From: Selenomonadales bacterium 4137-cl
GTDB taxonomy: Bacteria; Bacillota; Negativicutes; Sporomusales; UBA7701
DNA: 64,000 nt
Reading direction: 5' to 3'
Assembly (NCBI GenBank): GCA_032334055.1
Contig: JAUOZS010000001.1
Span: 1,400,501-1,464,500, forward strand
The notes under the pieces were generated by a model. That model searched no databases, was not told where the DNA came from, and saw only the letters and a program-made list of their open reading frames with translations. Every line of letters begins with the position of its first letter. The first letter of the stretch is position 1. A program made the position numbers and the translations under genes. Shown here one piece after another: positions 33,972-42,269 of the stretch.

Positions 33972-35339
33972 ATGTCAGGCAAAAATCGCCGTTCTGCGTT
34001 CGGCTTGCTGCTTGCCGTGCTGATTGTCGCATTCTCCTTTTCGCCCCCGTTTCGCGATATCTACCAACTTCCGCCACATATGCGCATTATCGAAGGAGAG
34101 ACCGCCAGCCTCAATGTCGCCTTTCCATGGACAATGACGGTCAACCAGGAGCAGGCCGTAAGGGTCCGTTCCACCCACGGTTTCTCCCGCCCGGTAGCGC
34201 TGGAGCCGGTGAGTCTGGGCAAGGCGACGCTCGAATTCAAGCTGCTGGGGCTGATTCCGGTCCGTACAGTGCAGGTCGACGTACTACCGCCGATCAAACT
34301 GGTGCCAGGAGGCCACTCCATCGGCGTAGTCCTCCATTCACAGGGCGTCATCATCGTCGGACATTCACCCGTAGCCGGGCCGGACGGCAGCCGCTCCCCC
34401 GCGAAAGAAGCGGGAATCGCGATCGGCGATGTCATCCTCAGTATTAACGGCACTCCCGTACAAAGCGACAGTCAGTTGGCGGAGGTTATCGACGCCAGCG
34501 GCCGCGAGAACCGGGCGGTCAGTCTCCTGGTAAAGCGCGGCGCTGCTAGTTTCGAAATATCGCTTCGGCCGGTTTTTTGCCAGGACACCCGACGATATCG
34601 CATCGGCCTGTTCGTGCGCGACAGCGCTGCCGGCGTCGGCACGCTTACCTTCTATGAGCCGCAGACCAATACCTACGGCGCCCTCGGCCACGTCATCACC
34701 GACAGCGACACCAACCAGCCCATTGACTGCAACCAGGGAAAAATCGTCCTAGCCACGGTATCAGGAATACAACACGGGCGGCGGGGCCACCCGGGTGAAA
34801 AAATCGGCGTCTTTATCGAAGAAGACCAGATACTCGGCACCATCGAGAAAAATACCCCTTTCGGCATTTACGGACAATTATCAGCGTACCCGCCGCAGGA
34901 GAAGTACGGAAACGGTATTCCCGTCGCTTCCATGAGCCAGGTTCGACTGGGGGCGGCGGAACTGCTAACCGTCATCGACGGCCAGAAGATCGAGCAGTTT
35001 GCCATCGAAATCCAGAAAATTAACCTCCAGGAAACTCCAGAAGGCAAAGGTCTTGTCATAAAGGTCACCGACCCCCGCTTACTTGAGCGAACAGGCGGCA
35101 TTGTCCAGGGCATGAGCGGCAGTCCGATCCTCCAGAATGGCAAAATCATCGGCGCCGTTACGCACGTCTTCGTCCACGATCCGACGCGCGGTTATGGGTG
35201 CTTCGTCGACTGGATGCTGATGGAGAGCGGCCTCATTCCACGTCGGGAAAAGCAGACGGCCAGAAAGCTATTCACGCTTTCTGGCCGTTTTTCGTTCTCC
35301 GGTCCGTCAATAATAAGTTTTTTTCCGATATCCGCATAA
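33972..35339 (+). CDS. spoIVB: SpoIVB serine peptidase (S55), with an unusual C-terminal tail
   Basis: A forespore protease secreted into the intermembrane space that triggers pro-sigma-K processing in Bacillus. A membrane anchor lies at residues 8-25, a PDZ domain near 105-190, and the S55 domain from about 200. By alignment in memory to the Bacillus triad with a constant offset of four, the catalytic residues are His240 (GALGHVITD), Asp367 (VTDPRL) and Ser382 (GMSGSPI). At 455 residues it is about 30 longer than usual: after the family's normal end ([10 protein letters not shown]) the frame runs on through a terminator hairpin. ATG 33972 has GGAAG directly upstream and GGGGTGAT further up. 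Confidence 0.95.
   Translation: MSGKNRRSAFGLLLAVLIVAFSFSPPFRDIYQLPPHMRIIEGETASLNVAFPWTMTVNQEQAVRVRSTHGFSRPVALEPVSLGKATLEFKLLGLIPVRTVQVDVLPPIKLVPGGHSIGVVLHSQGVIIVGHSPVAGPDGSRSPAKEAGIAIGDVILSINGTPVQSDSQLAEVIDASGRENRAVSLLVKRGAASFEISLRPVFCQDTRRYRIGLFVRDSAAGVGTLTFYEPQTNTYGALGHVITDSDTNQPIDCNQGKIVLATVSGIQHGRRGHPGEKIGVFIEEDQILGTIEKNTPFGIYGQLSAYPPQEKYGNGIPVASMSQVRLGAAELLTVIDGQKIEQFAIEIQKINLQETPEGKGLVIKVTDPRLLERTGGIVQGMSGSPILQNGKIIGAVTHVFVHDPTRGYGCFVDWMLMESGLIPRREKQTARKLFTLSGRFSFSGPSIISFFPISA
35256..35294 (+). terminator. Terminator inside the 3' end of the spoIVB frame
   Basis: A perfect 13-bp stem, ACGGCCAGAAAGC (35256-35268) with GCTTTCTGGCCGT (35276-35288), followed by five T and TCGTTC. The spoIVB reading frame passes through it and stops 45 bases later. 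Confidence 0.88.
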
Positions 35340-35375
35340 AAAATCTCAAAAATTTGGATTTTATTTCCAGTCAAG

Positions 35376-35402
35376 GAAGGATATGCCGCAGATATGTCGA
35401 AT
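35376..35402 (+). promoter_or_regulatory. Sigma-H promoter of spo0A with overlapping Spo0A box
   Basis: GAAGGATAT (35376-35384), 11 bases, GTCGAAT (35396-35402). This fits the Bacillus sigma-H consensus RnAGGAwWW-N11/12-RnnGAAT at every defined position. TGTCGAA at 35395-35401 is a perfect Spo0A box lying on the -10, which suggests autoregulation. Confidence 0.85.
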
Positions 35403-35439
35403 TGTATTTTCCAGAAAACTGGGCAGGGAGGATTTGTTG

Positions 35440-36210
35440 ATGATAAGAGAGGCAATAAAGGTGGCTATCGCTGATGACAACCGCGATTTCGCCGACATTA
35501 TGCAGGAATGCCTGAGTCAACAGCAGGATATTAACCTTGTTGGGGTCGCATACAACGGGGAGGAAGTCCTGGCTCTTATTGACGAGAAAAAGCCTGATGT
35601 CGTTATTCTGGACATCATTATGCCACACCTCGACGGCATCGGCGTGCTGGAACGCATCAGCACTATGAGTGGCAAACGTCCCAAGGTAATTATGCTGACG
35701 GCACTTGGCCAGGAGAACATAACCCAGCGGGTGGTTGAGCTGGGCGCCGATTACTACATTTTGAAGCCGTTCAATATGGACGTACTGATCAACCGTGTCC
35801 GCCAACTGGCCAACGCCATCACCTCCCAGCGTCCCGCCGCCACCCAGTCGATCAAGGCGCGGCCTCTAGACGTCGAGGTAACCAACATTATCCGCGAAAT
35901 CGGCATCCCGGCCCATATAAAAGGCTACCAGTATCTCCGCGACGCCATAATGATGATCATCAACGAGATAGAACTTCTCGGCGCGGTCACCAAAGTCCTC
36001 TACCCGATGATCGCCGAGAAGTATTCCACCACCCCCAGCAGGGTGGAGCGGGCTATCCGCCACGCCATCGAAGTCGCCTGGAGCCGCGGCAACATGGATA
36101 TGATCAACCGCCTGTTCGGTTATACCGTCAAACTCGAGAAAGGCAAACCCACCAACTCCGAATTTATGGCGATGATCGCCGACAAACTCCGGATGGAGAT
36201 GCGTGCGTGA
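35440..36210 (+). CDS. spo0A: Sporulation master regulator Spo0A
   Basis: A 256-residue response regulator. The receiver domain has the acidic pocket IADDNRD, the phosphorylation site Asp58 ([13 protein letters not shown]) and the conserved Lys near 109 (ILKPFNMD). The effector domain ends with [18 protein letters not shown], the DNA-recognition region of Spo0A. Spo0A~P turns on entry into sporulation. ATG 35440 follows AGGGAGGA by about 8 bases; the upstream ATG at 35383 lies in the promoter. The neighbour order recN-spoIVB-spo0A is as in Bacillus. Confidence 0.97.
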   Translation: MIREAIKVAIADDNRDFADIMQECLSQQQDINLVGVAYNGEEVLALIDEKKPDVVILDIIMPHLDGIGVLERISTMSGKRPKVIMLTALGQENITQRVVELGADYYILKPFNMDVLINRVRQLANAITSQRPAATQSIKARPLDVEVTNIIREIGIPAHIKGYQYLRDAIMMIINEIELLGAVTKVLYPMIAEKYSTTPSRVERAIRHAIEVAWSRGNMDMINRLFGYTVKLEKGKPTNSEFMAMIADKLRMEMRA

Positions 36211-36225
36211 CGCGCATAGTATACG

Positions 36226-36267
36226 CCCCGTGCTTCCTTCGATACGAAGCGCGGGGTTTATATTTTT
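36226..36267 (+). terminator. Terminator after spo0A
   Basis: CCCCGTGCTTC (36226-36236) pairs with GAAGCGCGGGG (36246-36256), one T-G pair, followed by TTTATATTTTT. Confidence 0.85.
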
Positions 36268-36312
36268 CAGGCAGGATTTTTCATCCTGGAAAGGAATAAA
36301 CTATGTGAACAA

Positions 36313-36342
36313 CCGTCCGCGGCGTTTCCGCGGGCAGAACGG
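36313..36342 (+). other. GC-rich hairpin before the P-loop gene
   Basis: CCGCGG-CGTTT-CCGCGG inside CCGT/ACGG arms ends just before the GGAG site of the next gene. A GTG-started 18-codon frame (36305-36361) also crosses it and overlaps the next start, behind GGAAAGGA. Confidence 0.35.
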
Positions 36343-36350
36343 AGCTGAAG

Positions 36351-37037
36351 ATGCAGACTAACACCGAACTTCTGGCGCAAGGACCGAGGATAAAAGTATT
36401 CGTCGGCGAATTCGGCAGCGGCAAGACGGAGCTGGCGGTTAACTACGCCATCCAGCTTAGGCAGCTCGGGCATCAGACGGCCGTGGTCGACATCGATCTC
36501 GTCAAACCCTATTTTCGGACCCGCGAAAACCGCGCCCTGCTCGAGGAACGCGGCGTGACCGTCGTCGCCCCCGACCGCAGACTGGCCCACTCCGACTTGC
36601 CGATAATGCCGGAAGACCTTACAAGGGTTCTTTACCAACAAGAATACCAGGTCGTGATGGATGTCGGCGGTGGCGAATCGGCCATCGTTCTTGGTCAACT
36701 CAACCGGAAATTCAACGATAATCCCTATCAGGCGTGGCTGGTCGTCAATACCCGCCGTCCGTTCACCAACACAGCCACCGCCGTTGTGGACGTTTGCCGC
36801 CGCATCGAGCAGGTCTCGCGGCTGACGGTGTCGGGCATCGTCAGCAACACCAATCTTGCCGGCGAAACCACTGTCGCCCAAATCCGCGAAGGTCTGGCCG
36901 TCGCCGAAGAAGCCGCGGGCATCATCGGCGTGCCGATCAAATGGGTGGTAGCCCCCGAATGGCTCGCCGACGAAGTGAAAACTGATTACCCGTTATTCGT
37001 GCTCAAGCCGTACACCCATTACCCCTGGATGGAGTAA
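36351..37037 (+). CDS. P-loop nucleotide-binding protein (SIMIBI type)
   Basis: A 228-residue cytoplasmic protein. The P-loop is GEFGSGKTE near residue 22, followed by VVDIDLVKPYFRTRE, a switch-like region, and VVMDVGGGES as the probable Walker B. NTNLAGET near residue 167 recalls the base-recognition loop of CobQ/MinD-like proteins. The substrate and partner are unknown. I recall similar genes in acetogens near ferredoxin oxidoreductases, but here it stands alone between terminators. The ATG follows CGGAGCTGAAG. Confidence 0.75.
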   Translation: MQTNTELLAQGPRIKVFVGEFGSGKTELAVNYAIQLRQLGHQTAVVDIDLVKPYFRTRENRALLEERGVTVVAPDRRLAHSDLPIMPEDLTRVLYQQEYQVVMDVGGGESAIVLGQLNRKFNDNPYQAWLVVNTRRPFTNTATAVVDVCRRIEQVSRLTVSGIVSNTNLAGETTVAQIREGLAVAEEAAGIIGVPIKWVVAPEWLADEVKTDYPLFVLKPYTHYPWME

Positions 37038-37058
37038 AAAGCCATCTGCGTCATTCCT

Positions 37059-37181
37059 TTACCGCAGGCTGTCTCTTCGGTACCCGACCGGCGGGTGCGA
37101 GGCAAGCAGCGCCAGGAAACGGCGGAAATCACCCACCTTGCCGGAAAAATAAAGACCGTTCACGGTTATAACGATATGCAT
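37059..37181 (-). CDS. 40-residue small protein, antisense-oriented in a + strand region
   Basis: A 41-codon frame on the - strand with a strong GGGAGGG site about 6 bases before its ATG. The product starts MHIVITVNGLYFSGKVGDF and continues RRFLALLASH to a basic end. It reads like a beta hairpin followed by a helix. No family recognised. It diverges from nudF with only 62 bases between the two start codons, and it is one of only three genes on this strand in the window. Confidence 0.6.
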   Translation of the reverse strand: MHIVITVNGLYFSGKVGDFRRFLALLASHPPVGYRRDSLR

Positions 37182-37243
37182 GGCTGTCCCTCCCTTTGGC
37201 GTAATATATGCCTAGGGAGGGAGAATAATGCTTGGAGGTATTC

Positions 37244-37777
37244 ATGTCCAGACTTACCGAACACCGGTTAGCGTCCGAAATCGTTTATAACGGAAAAATA
37301 TTGACGGTTCGCCACGACCGTGTCCGCCTGCCGGACGGCCGGGAAGCCACCCGCGATGTCGTCGGGCACCCCGGGGCGGTGGCCGTTGTGCCCATTACCG
37401 CGACCGGCGAGATTGTTCTCGTCCGCCAGTACCGCTATCCCGTCGCCAAGGAGCTTCTAGAGGTGCCGGCCGGCAAACTGGACAAAGGAGAACAGCCCGA
37501 GGATTGCGCCCGCCGCGAGCTTGAGGAGGAGACAGGCTACCGCGCCGGCCGCTTGGAGCACCTGGCCACTTTTTATACCGCTCCCGGCTTTACCGACGAA
37601 ATCATGCATCTCTACCTGGCGCGCGACCTTAGCCCGACGGCGCAAAACACCGACGGCGACGAATTCATCGACATCGAATACTACACAGCCTCACAGGTAA
37701 AAAAACTCCTCGCCGATAAAGAGATAATCGATGCCAAAACCATAATCGGCCTTCTGATGGCCGGTCTCGGGCGATGA
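37244..37777 (+). CDS. nudF: NUDIX hydrolase, ADP-ribose pyrophosphatase type
   Basis: A 177-residue NUDIX enzyme that cleaves ADP-ribose to AMP and ribose 5-phosphate. The Nudix box is complete: GKLDKGEQPEDCARRELEEE followed by TGY. VVLVRQYRYPV and TPGFTDE-type regions upstream and downstream are typical of the ADP-ribose subfamily. ATG 37244 follows TTGGAGG by 5 bases. In Bacillus nudF (yqkG) also sits near spoIIM and xerD. Confidence 0.93.
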   Translation: MSRLTEHRLASEIVYNGKILTVRHDRVRLPDGREATRDVVGHPGAVAVVPITATGEIVLVRQYRYPVAKELLEVPAGKLDKGEQPEDCARRELEEETGYRAGRLEHLATFYTAPGFTDEIMHLYLARDLSPTAQNTDGDEFIDIEYYTASQVKKLLADKEIIDAKTIIGLLMAGLGR

Positions 37778-38961
37778 AAAATTTCTTCGCGGATTTCCAT
37801 GTCCACGTGGGCCTCAGCGAAAGCGGCCGCTGGGTCAAAATCCCCACTTCGGCTCGTCTGACCCTCCGCAACATCCTCGCCGAGGCGGCGGAACGCAAAG
37901 GTCTGCAAATCGTCGGCGTCGTTGACGCCCTTTCGCCGCTCGTCCGCGACGATTTCGCCCTGCTTTCCGCAGAAGGCCTGCTCGTCCTCGACAGTCAGGG
38001 CGGCTATCGTTACGATGATCGGCTTACCCTCCTGCTCGGGGCGGAAATCGAGACAAGCGAGCCTGACGGCGGCTCGGCCCATACGCTCGTTTTCCTGCCC
38101 GACATCGGACTGATGGCCGACTTTTCCGCTACGATGAGCCGGCACATCCGCAACATTCACATGAGTTCACAGAACGCCCACATGCCCCTGGCCGAGCTCG
38201 TGCGCATCGCCGCGCCCTTTGGCGCGCTCATCGTCGTCGCCCACGCCTTTACGCCCCACAAGGGCCTGTACGGCAGCTGCACCGCCCGCATGGCCAATAT
38301 CCTCGGTGAACGGGAGATGGCGGCGATCGGCGCGGTCGAACTCGGCCTGAGCGCAGACAGCTCACTCGCCGACCGCATCGGCGAGCTGGCGTCTTTTACC
38401 TTTATAACCAATTCCGACGCCCATTCCCTCGACAAAATCGCCCGCGAATACAACCTGCTCACTCTCGGAGCAGCCACCTTCCAGGAATGCGCCTGGGCTT
38501 TCGCCCGTCGTGAGGGCAGGGCGGTGGCGGCCAACTTCGGTCTTGACCCGCGCCTGGGAAAATACCACCGGACATTCTGCGGCCACTGCGATTATTTCGA
38601 CCCGGCCGGAGCTCCGTTCACCGACGCTTGTCCGCGCTGCGGCAGCAGCAAAATCGTCCGTGGCGTCTTCGACCGCATCGACGACATCGCCGACTGGCCC
38701 GAACCCCGTCACCCGGACCATCGGCCTCCTTACCGCCACCAGGTACCCCTAAGCTTTATCCCCGGCGTGGGCGGCAAAGCGCTCGACAAACTGCTGGCCG
38801 CCTTCGGGTCGGAAATGAACGTGCTCCACAACGTGGACGCCGCCGCGCTCAGGGAAGTGGTAGGCGCCAAGGCTGCCGCCGCCATTATCGCCGCCCGCGC
38901 CGGCGAAGCGGCCATAACCGCCGGTGGCGGCGGCATATACGGCAAGCTGACGAAAAATTAG
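37774..38961 (+). CDS. Endonuclease Q-like PHP domain protein
   Basis: A 395-residue protein of the EndoQ family (YqxK type in Bacillus). EndoQ cuts DNA 5' of deaminated bases. The PHP metal site begins DFHVHVG and continues with HTLVFLP, HAFTPHKG and NSDAHS. A zinc finger follows (CGHCDYF and CPRCGSS near residues 270-290), then a helix-hairpin-helix-like end (IPGVGGKALDKLLAAFG). It overlaps nudF by 4 bases. Nuclease activity is inferred from the family. Confidence 0.85.
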   Translation: MKNFFADFHVHVGLSESGRWVKIPTSARLTLRNILAEAAERKGLQIVGVVDALSPLVRDDFALLSAEGLLVLDSQGGYRYDDRLTLLLGAEIETSEPDGGSAHTLVFLPDIGLMADFSATMSRHIRNIHMSSQNAHMPLAELVRIAAPFGALIVVAHAFTPHKGLYGSCTARMANILGEREMAAIGAVELGLSADSSLADRIGELASFTFITNSDAHSLDKIAREYNLLTLGAATFQECAWAFARREGRAVAANFGLDPRLGKYHRTFCGHCDYFDPAGAPFTDACPRCGSSKIVRGVFDRIDDIADWPEPRHPDHRPPYRHQVPLSFIPGVGGKALDKLLAAFGSEMNVLHNVDAAALREVVGAKAAAAIIAARAGEAAITAGGGGIYGKLTKN

Positions 38962-38972
38962 TGGGACAGAGG

Positions 38973-39001
38973 GTATAACGCTCCCCTGCCTGGCATACAT
39001 T
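38973..39001 (+). promoter_or_regulatory. Sigma-E-type promoter of spoIIM
   Basis: GTATAAC (38973-38979), 14 bases, CATACATT (38994-39001). The -10 fits the sigma-E consensus CATACAnT fully and the -35 keeps the ATA core. spoIIM is sigma-E dependent in Bacillus. Confidence 0.65.
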
Positions 39002-39029
39002 TTAGCAGGTGTAGTCGGGAGGAAGGCGC

Positions 39030-39671
39030 ATGGTGGGAAATTTCCGTCAGAATATGAATGAGTATTTCCGCGCCAACATCGTCGCCTACTTTTTCATGAT
39101 CCTGATTTTCGTTATCGGCGTCGCTGTCGGCGCGTTGGCCGTCAAAGCGCTGCCTGAAGACCAGAAGCTGGAGCTCATCGGCTACCTGAAAGTATTCTTC
39201 CAGGGCCTTGTTCAGAGCCCGGGCGTGGTCGACACGCCCGCCCTGTTCAGCACCGTTGCCCTGAGCAGCGTCAAGACCATCGGCCTTATCTGGCTGCTTG
39301 GCTTCACGGTTGTCGGCATACCCTTCGTCCTGTTCATCATTTTCACCCGCGGCTTCGTTATCGGCTTTACCGTCGGCTTCCTCATCAACGAATACATCAT
39401 GAAAGGCCTGGCATTCGCCTTGGCGTCAGTATTGCCGCACAACTTCTTCGCCGTTCCCGCCCTGTTGGCCGCGGGTGTTGCGGCGACCTCCTTCTCCATG
39501 ATGCTGGTGAGGCGGAAGCAGCGGGCCAAGGTCAATATCCTGTACGAATCGGTGGGTTACACCGTTTTCTGCCTGTTAATGCTCGCGCTGATGCTGGCAG
39601 CCGCCGTAATCGAAGTATACATTTCGCCGGTTTTCATGAAGCTTGTCGCCGGGCTGCTGCTGAAACAATAG
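39030..39671 (+). CDS. spoIIM: Stage II sporulation protein M
   Basis: A 213-residue membrane protein with about five helices. SpoIIM is part of the SpoIIDMP complex that thins septal peptidoglycan and drives engulfment. It begins with a long cytoplasmic N-terminus (FRQNMNEYFRANIVAYFFMI) and has the family-typical GFVIGFTVGFLINEY and VLPHNFFAVPALL. The ATG follows GGGAGGAAGG. spoIID and spoIIP are not in the window. Confidence 0.95.
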   Translation: MVGNFRQNMNEYFRANIVAYFFMILIFVIGVAVGALAVKALPEDQKLELIGYLKVFFQGLVQSPGVVDTPALFSTVALSSVKTIGLIWLLGFTVVGIPFVLFIIFTRGFVIGFTVGFLINEYIMKGLAFALASVLPHNFFAVPALLAAGVAATSFSMMLVRRKQRAKVNILYESVGYTVFCLLMLALMLAAAVIEVYISPVFMKLVAGLLLKQ

Positions 39672-39701
39672 TCGCTCCGGCGAATAAGAATGCCTCCTCC
39701 G

Positions 39702-39732
39702 CGCCGTCGGCCCGCCCGGCGGTTTTGTTTTT
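39702..39732 (+). terminator. Terminator after spoIIM
   Basis: A short GC stem, CGCCG (39702-39706) with CGGCG (39717-39721), followed by TTTTGTTTTT. Confidence 0.7.
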
Positions 39733-39823
39733 CCGCCGTTATTAATTTACATTGTCGGGAATATCCAAAACCAAATGTGAATAAGTATGATATTAAGTTA
39801 AGCCGCGGAAAGAGGTGGGGGAG

Positions 39824-40030
39824 ATGATTGTCGGCATCTCGTGGCGCATCGTCTCCCGGCGCGTTAAGGCTGCGCTAAAGGCGATGGCCCTGGTAGTCAT
39901 GGTTTTTTATGTGTTGTCGAAGCTATTGGGGTTTTTGTGGCAATTTAACCAGCCGCTACCCAAGATACGGGATGACCATTATTTGGAAAAACCGCTGCGG
40001 GTAATATCAGATTATGTTAAGGTAATTTAG
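39824..40030 (+). CDS. YqzK-like (DUF4227) small membrane protein
   Basis: A 68-residue protein with one hydrophobic helix near residues 22-42 and a polar C-terminal part (LPKIRDDHYLEKPLRV). Bacillus has a DUF4227 protein, YqzK, of the same shape directly before xerD; I assign it on size, shape and position. ATG 39824 follows AGAGGTGGGGG. Confidence 0.65.
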   Translation: MIVGISWRIVSRRVKAALKAMALVVMVFYVLSKLLGFLWQFNQPLPKIRDDHYLEKPLRVISDYVKVI

Positions 40031-40067
40031 TTTACGAAAAAAATAAGAAAATCTATTATTTTCGACA
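40031..40067 (+). promoter_or_regulatory. Sigma-A promoter of xerD with a possible Spo0A box
   Basis: TTTACG (40031-40036), 17 bases, TATTAT (40054-40059). TTCGACA at 40061-40067 is a perfect Spo0A box on the other strand just after the -10, where binding would block transcription. A 7-base match can occur by chance. Confidence 0.5.
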
Positions 40068-40168
40068 GGAAAAGAAAGGAAAACGGGCATCTGATGTTGA
40101 ATAATACCACCCACTGTTAGATTGCGCGTCAGGATCGGAAATTTTGCCAAGAGAAAAAGGTGATTGGA

Positions 40169-41056
40169 ATGGAAGGTTACGTAAACGAGTTTATTCAATA
40201 TCTGGCGGTGGAAAGGGGGCTGGCCCAGAACACCCTGGAGTCTTACGGCCGAGACCTCCGGCAGTTTCAGGCCTACCTGCACAACGGGCAGCTGGACTTT
40301 ATAAAGGACTCAAACCGTAGCACCATTCTCGCCTATCTGAACAACCTGCAAACAAAGGGCAGGGCTGTTTCGACTATTTCGCGCAATCTCGCCGCCATCA
40401 AATCCTTTTACCAGTATCTTGTCAGGGAGCGCTACCTCGAGAAGGATCCCGCCGCCCATCTCGAGTCGCCTAAATTAGAGAAAAAACTCCCCAAAATTCT
40501 ATCCATTTCCGAGGTGGAAGAACTTCTCAAGCAGCCCAACACCTTCCTGCCCACCGGGCTGAGGGACAAGGCCATGCTGGAGCTTCTCTACGCTACCGGC
40601 ATCAGGGTTTCCGAGCTCATCTCGCTGAATATCTCCGACATAAACCTGGACATGGGGTATATCAAGTGCTACGGCAAAGGCGCCAAGGAGCGGATCGTGC
40701 CGCTCGGCTCCATCGCCGCCAAATGCGTTCAGGAGTACATAAGCAAGGGCCGGCCCAAGTTGGTCCGTACGTACGAGGAGGCCGCCCTGTTCGTCAACCA
40801 CCACGGCAACAGATTGACCCGGCAGGGCTTCTGGAAGATAATCAAAAAATACGCTCAGGAAGCAACGATCAACAAGGAGATCACCCCGCACACCCTGCGG
40901 CACTCCTTTGCCACCCATCTGCTGGAGAACGGCGCCGACCTGCGTTCGGTGCAGGAGATGCTCGGCCACGCCGACATCTCCACAACCCAGATTTACACCC
41001 ATGTCACTAAGAACCGCCTCAAAGAAGTGTATGACAAGGCTCACCCCCGCGCATGA
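40169..41056 (+). CDS. xerD: Tyrosine recombinase XerD
   Basis: A 295-residue site-specific recombinase that resolves chromosome dimers at dif with XerC/CodV. The N-terminal SAM-like domain is followed by the catalytic domain with the full set: Arg in YATGIRVSEL, Lys near GKGAKERIVPL, HTLRHSFATHL (His, Arg), LGHADISTTQIYTHV (His, Tyr). ATG 40169 is 7 bases after AAAAAGGTGA. Bacillus has fur between spoIIM and this gene; there is none here. Confidence 0.93.
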   Translation: MEGYVNEFIQYLAVERGLAQNTLESYGRDLRQFQAYLHNGQLDFIKDSNRSTILAYLNNLQTKGRAVSTISRNLAAIKSFYQYLVRERYLEKDPAAHLESPKLEKKLPKILSISEVEELLKQPNTFLPTGLRDKAMLELLYATGIRVSELISLNISDINLDMGYIKCYGKGAKERIVPLGSIAAKCVQEYISKGRPKLVRTYEEAALFVNHHGNRLTRQGFWKIIKKYAQEATINKEITPHTLRHSFATHLLENGADLRSVQEMLGHADISTTQIYTHVTKNRLKEVYDKAHPRA

Positions 41057-41087
41057 TAAAATCAAAGCCTAAGGTGGGGATACAGAG

Positions 41088-42263
41088 TTGTTTGTACGCA
41101 TCATTATCGTCGTAATGGACAGTGTCGGCGCCGGCGCGTTGCCTGACGCCGCAGAATACGGTGACCTCGGGGCCGATACCCTGGGTAACATAGCCCGCTG
41201 TCACGGCGGGCTTTTTTTGCCGACCCTGGCTTCGTTAGGGCTTGGTTGCATACATCCCCTGGACGGGGTTGAACCTGCCGGCCGGCCGTTGGCCAGCTAC
41301 GGCAAGATGGCCGAGGTATCGAAAGGCAAGGATACCACCAGTGGCCACTGGGAGATGGCCGGTTGTCCGCTTTTCCGGCCCTTCCCTGTTTACCCTCACG
41401 GTTTCCCGGCCGAGGTCGTCGATTCCATCGAAGCCCTTACCGGACGCAAGGTCATCGGCAACAAGGCCGCCTCCGGTACAGAAATCATCGCCGAGCTGGG
41501 CGAAGAACACCTAAAGACAGGCGCTCTCATCGTCTATACCTCGGCTGACAGCGTTCTACAGATAGCCGCCCACGAAGACATCGTGCCGGTGGACAAGCTG
41601 GGGGCGATTGCTCGTCGTATCAGGGACGAAATCTGCCGCGGCGAACACGCCGTAGGCCGGGTTATCATCCGGCCCTTTATCGGCGTCCCGGGCCGCTTCG
41701 TGCGCACCGCCAACCGCCACGACTACAGCCTGGAGCCGCCTGCGCCGACAGTGCTCGACCGCCTGAAGGCAGCCGGCCGCATGACGATCGGAGTCGGAAA
41801 AATCGGCGACATCTTCGCCGGTCGCGGCCTCACCGACTCCCACCCCACGAAATCGAACGACCATGGCATGGCCACTCTTGAAACCCTAGTGCGCCAAGAA
41901 CGGCGCGAAGGGCTTATCTTCGCCAACCTGGTCGAATTCGATAGTGTCTACGGCCACCGTAACGACTGCCACGGGTACGCCCGTGCCCTCGAGAGGCTGG
42001 ACGGACAGCTTGCCCTCCTGCTACCGCTTCTGGACGACCGCGACCTGTTGGTAATTACCGCCGACCATGGCTGCGACCCGACGGTCGCCGGCACCGACCA
42101 TACCCGCGAGTACGTGCCGCTCCTCGCCTATGCCAGTGGACGGCCCGGCCGCAGTCTCGGTGTCAGGGCCACCTTCGCCGATCTGGCGGCGACGGTGGCG
42201 GAGAACTTTGCCCTTAAGCCTCTGCCGTACGGCACGAGCTTTTTGGGCGAGATAACGGGGTGA
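41088..42263 (+). CDS. deoB: Phosphopentomutase
   Basis: A 391-residue alkaline-phosphatase-fold enzyme that interconverts (deoxy)ribose 1- and 5-phosphate for nucleoside salvage. MDSVGAGALPDA carries the first metal Asp, TSGHWEMAG the phosphothreonine region, and ADHGCDPTVAGTDHTREY the second metal site. The start is a TTG behind GGTGGGG. Equivalent of drm before pupG and pdp-type genes in Bacillus. Confidence 0.95.
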   Translation: MFVRIIIVVMDSVGAGALPDAAEYGDLGADTLGNIARCHGGLFLPTLASLGLGCIHPLDGVEPAGRPLASYGKMAEVSKGKDTTSGHWEMAGCPLFRPFPVYPHGFPAEVVDSIEALTGRKVIGNKAASGTEIIAELGEEHLKTGALIVYTSADSVLQIAAHEDIVPVDKLGAIARRIRDEICRGEHAVGRVIIRPFIGVPGRFVRTANRHDYSLEPPAPTVLDRLKAAGRMTIGVGKIGDIFAGRGLTDSHPTKSNDHGMATLETLVRQERREGLIFANLVEFDSVYGHRNDCHGYARALERLDGQLALLLPLLDDRDLLVITADHGCDPTVAGTDHTREYVPLLAYASGRPGRSLGVRATFADLAATVAENFALKPLPYGTSFLGEITG

Positions 42264-42269
42264 CCATAC

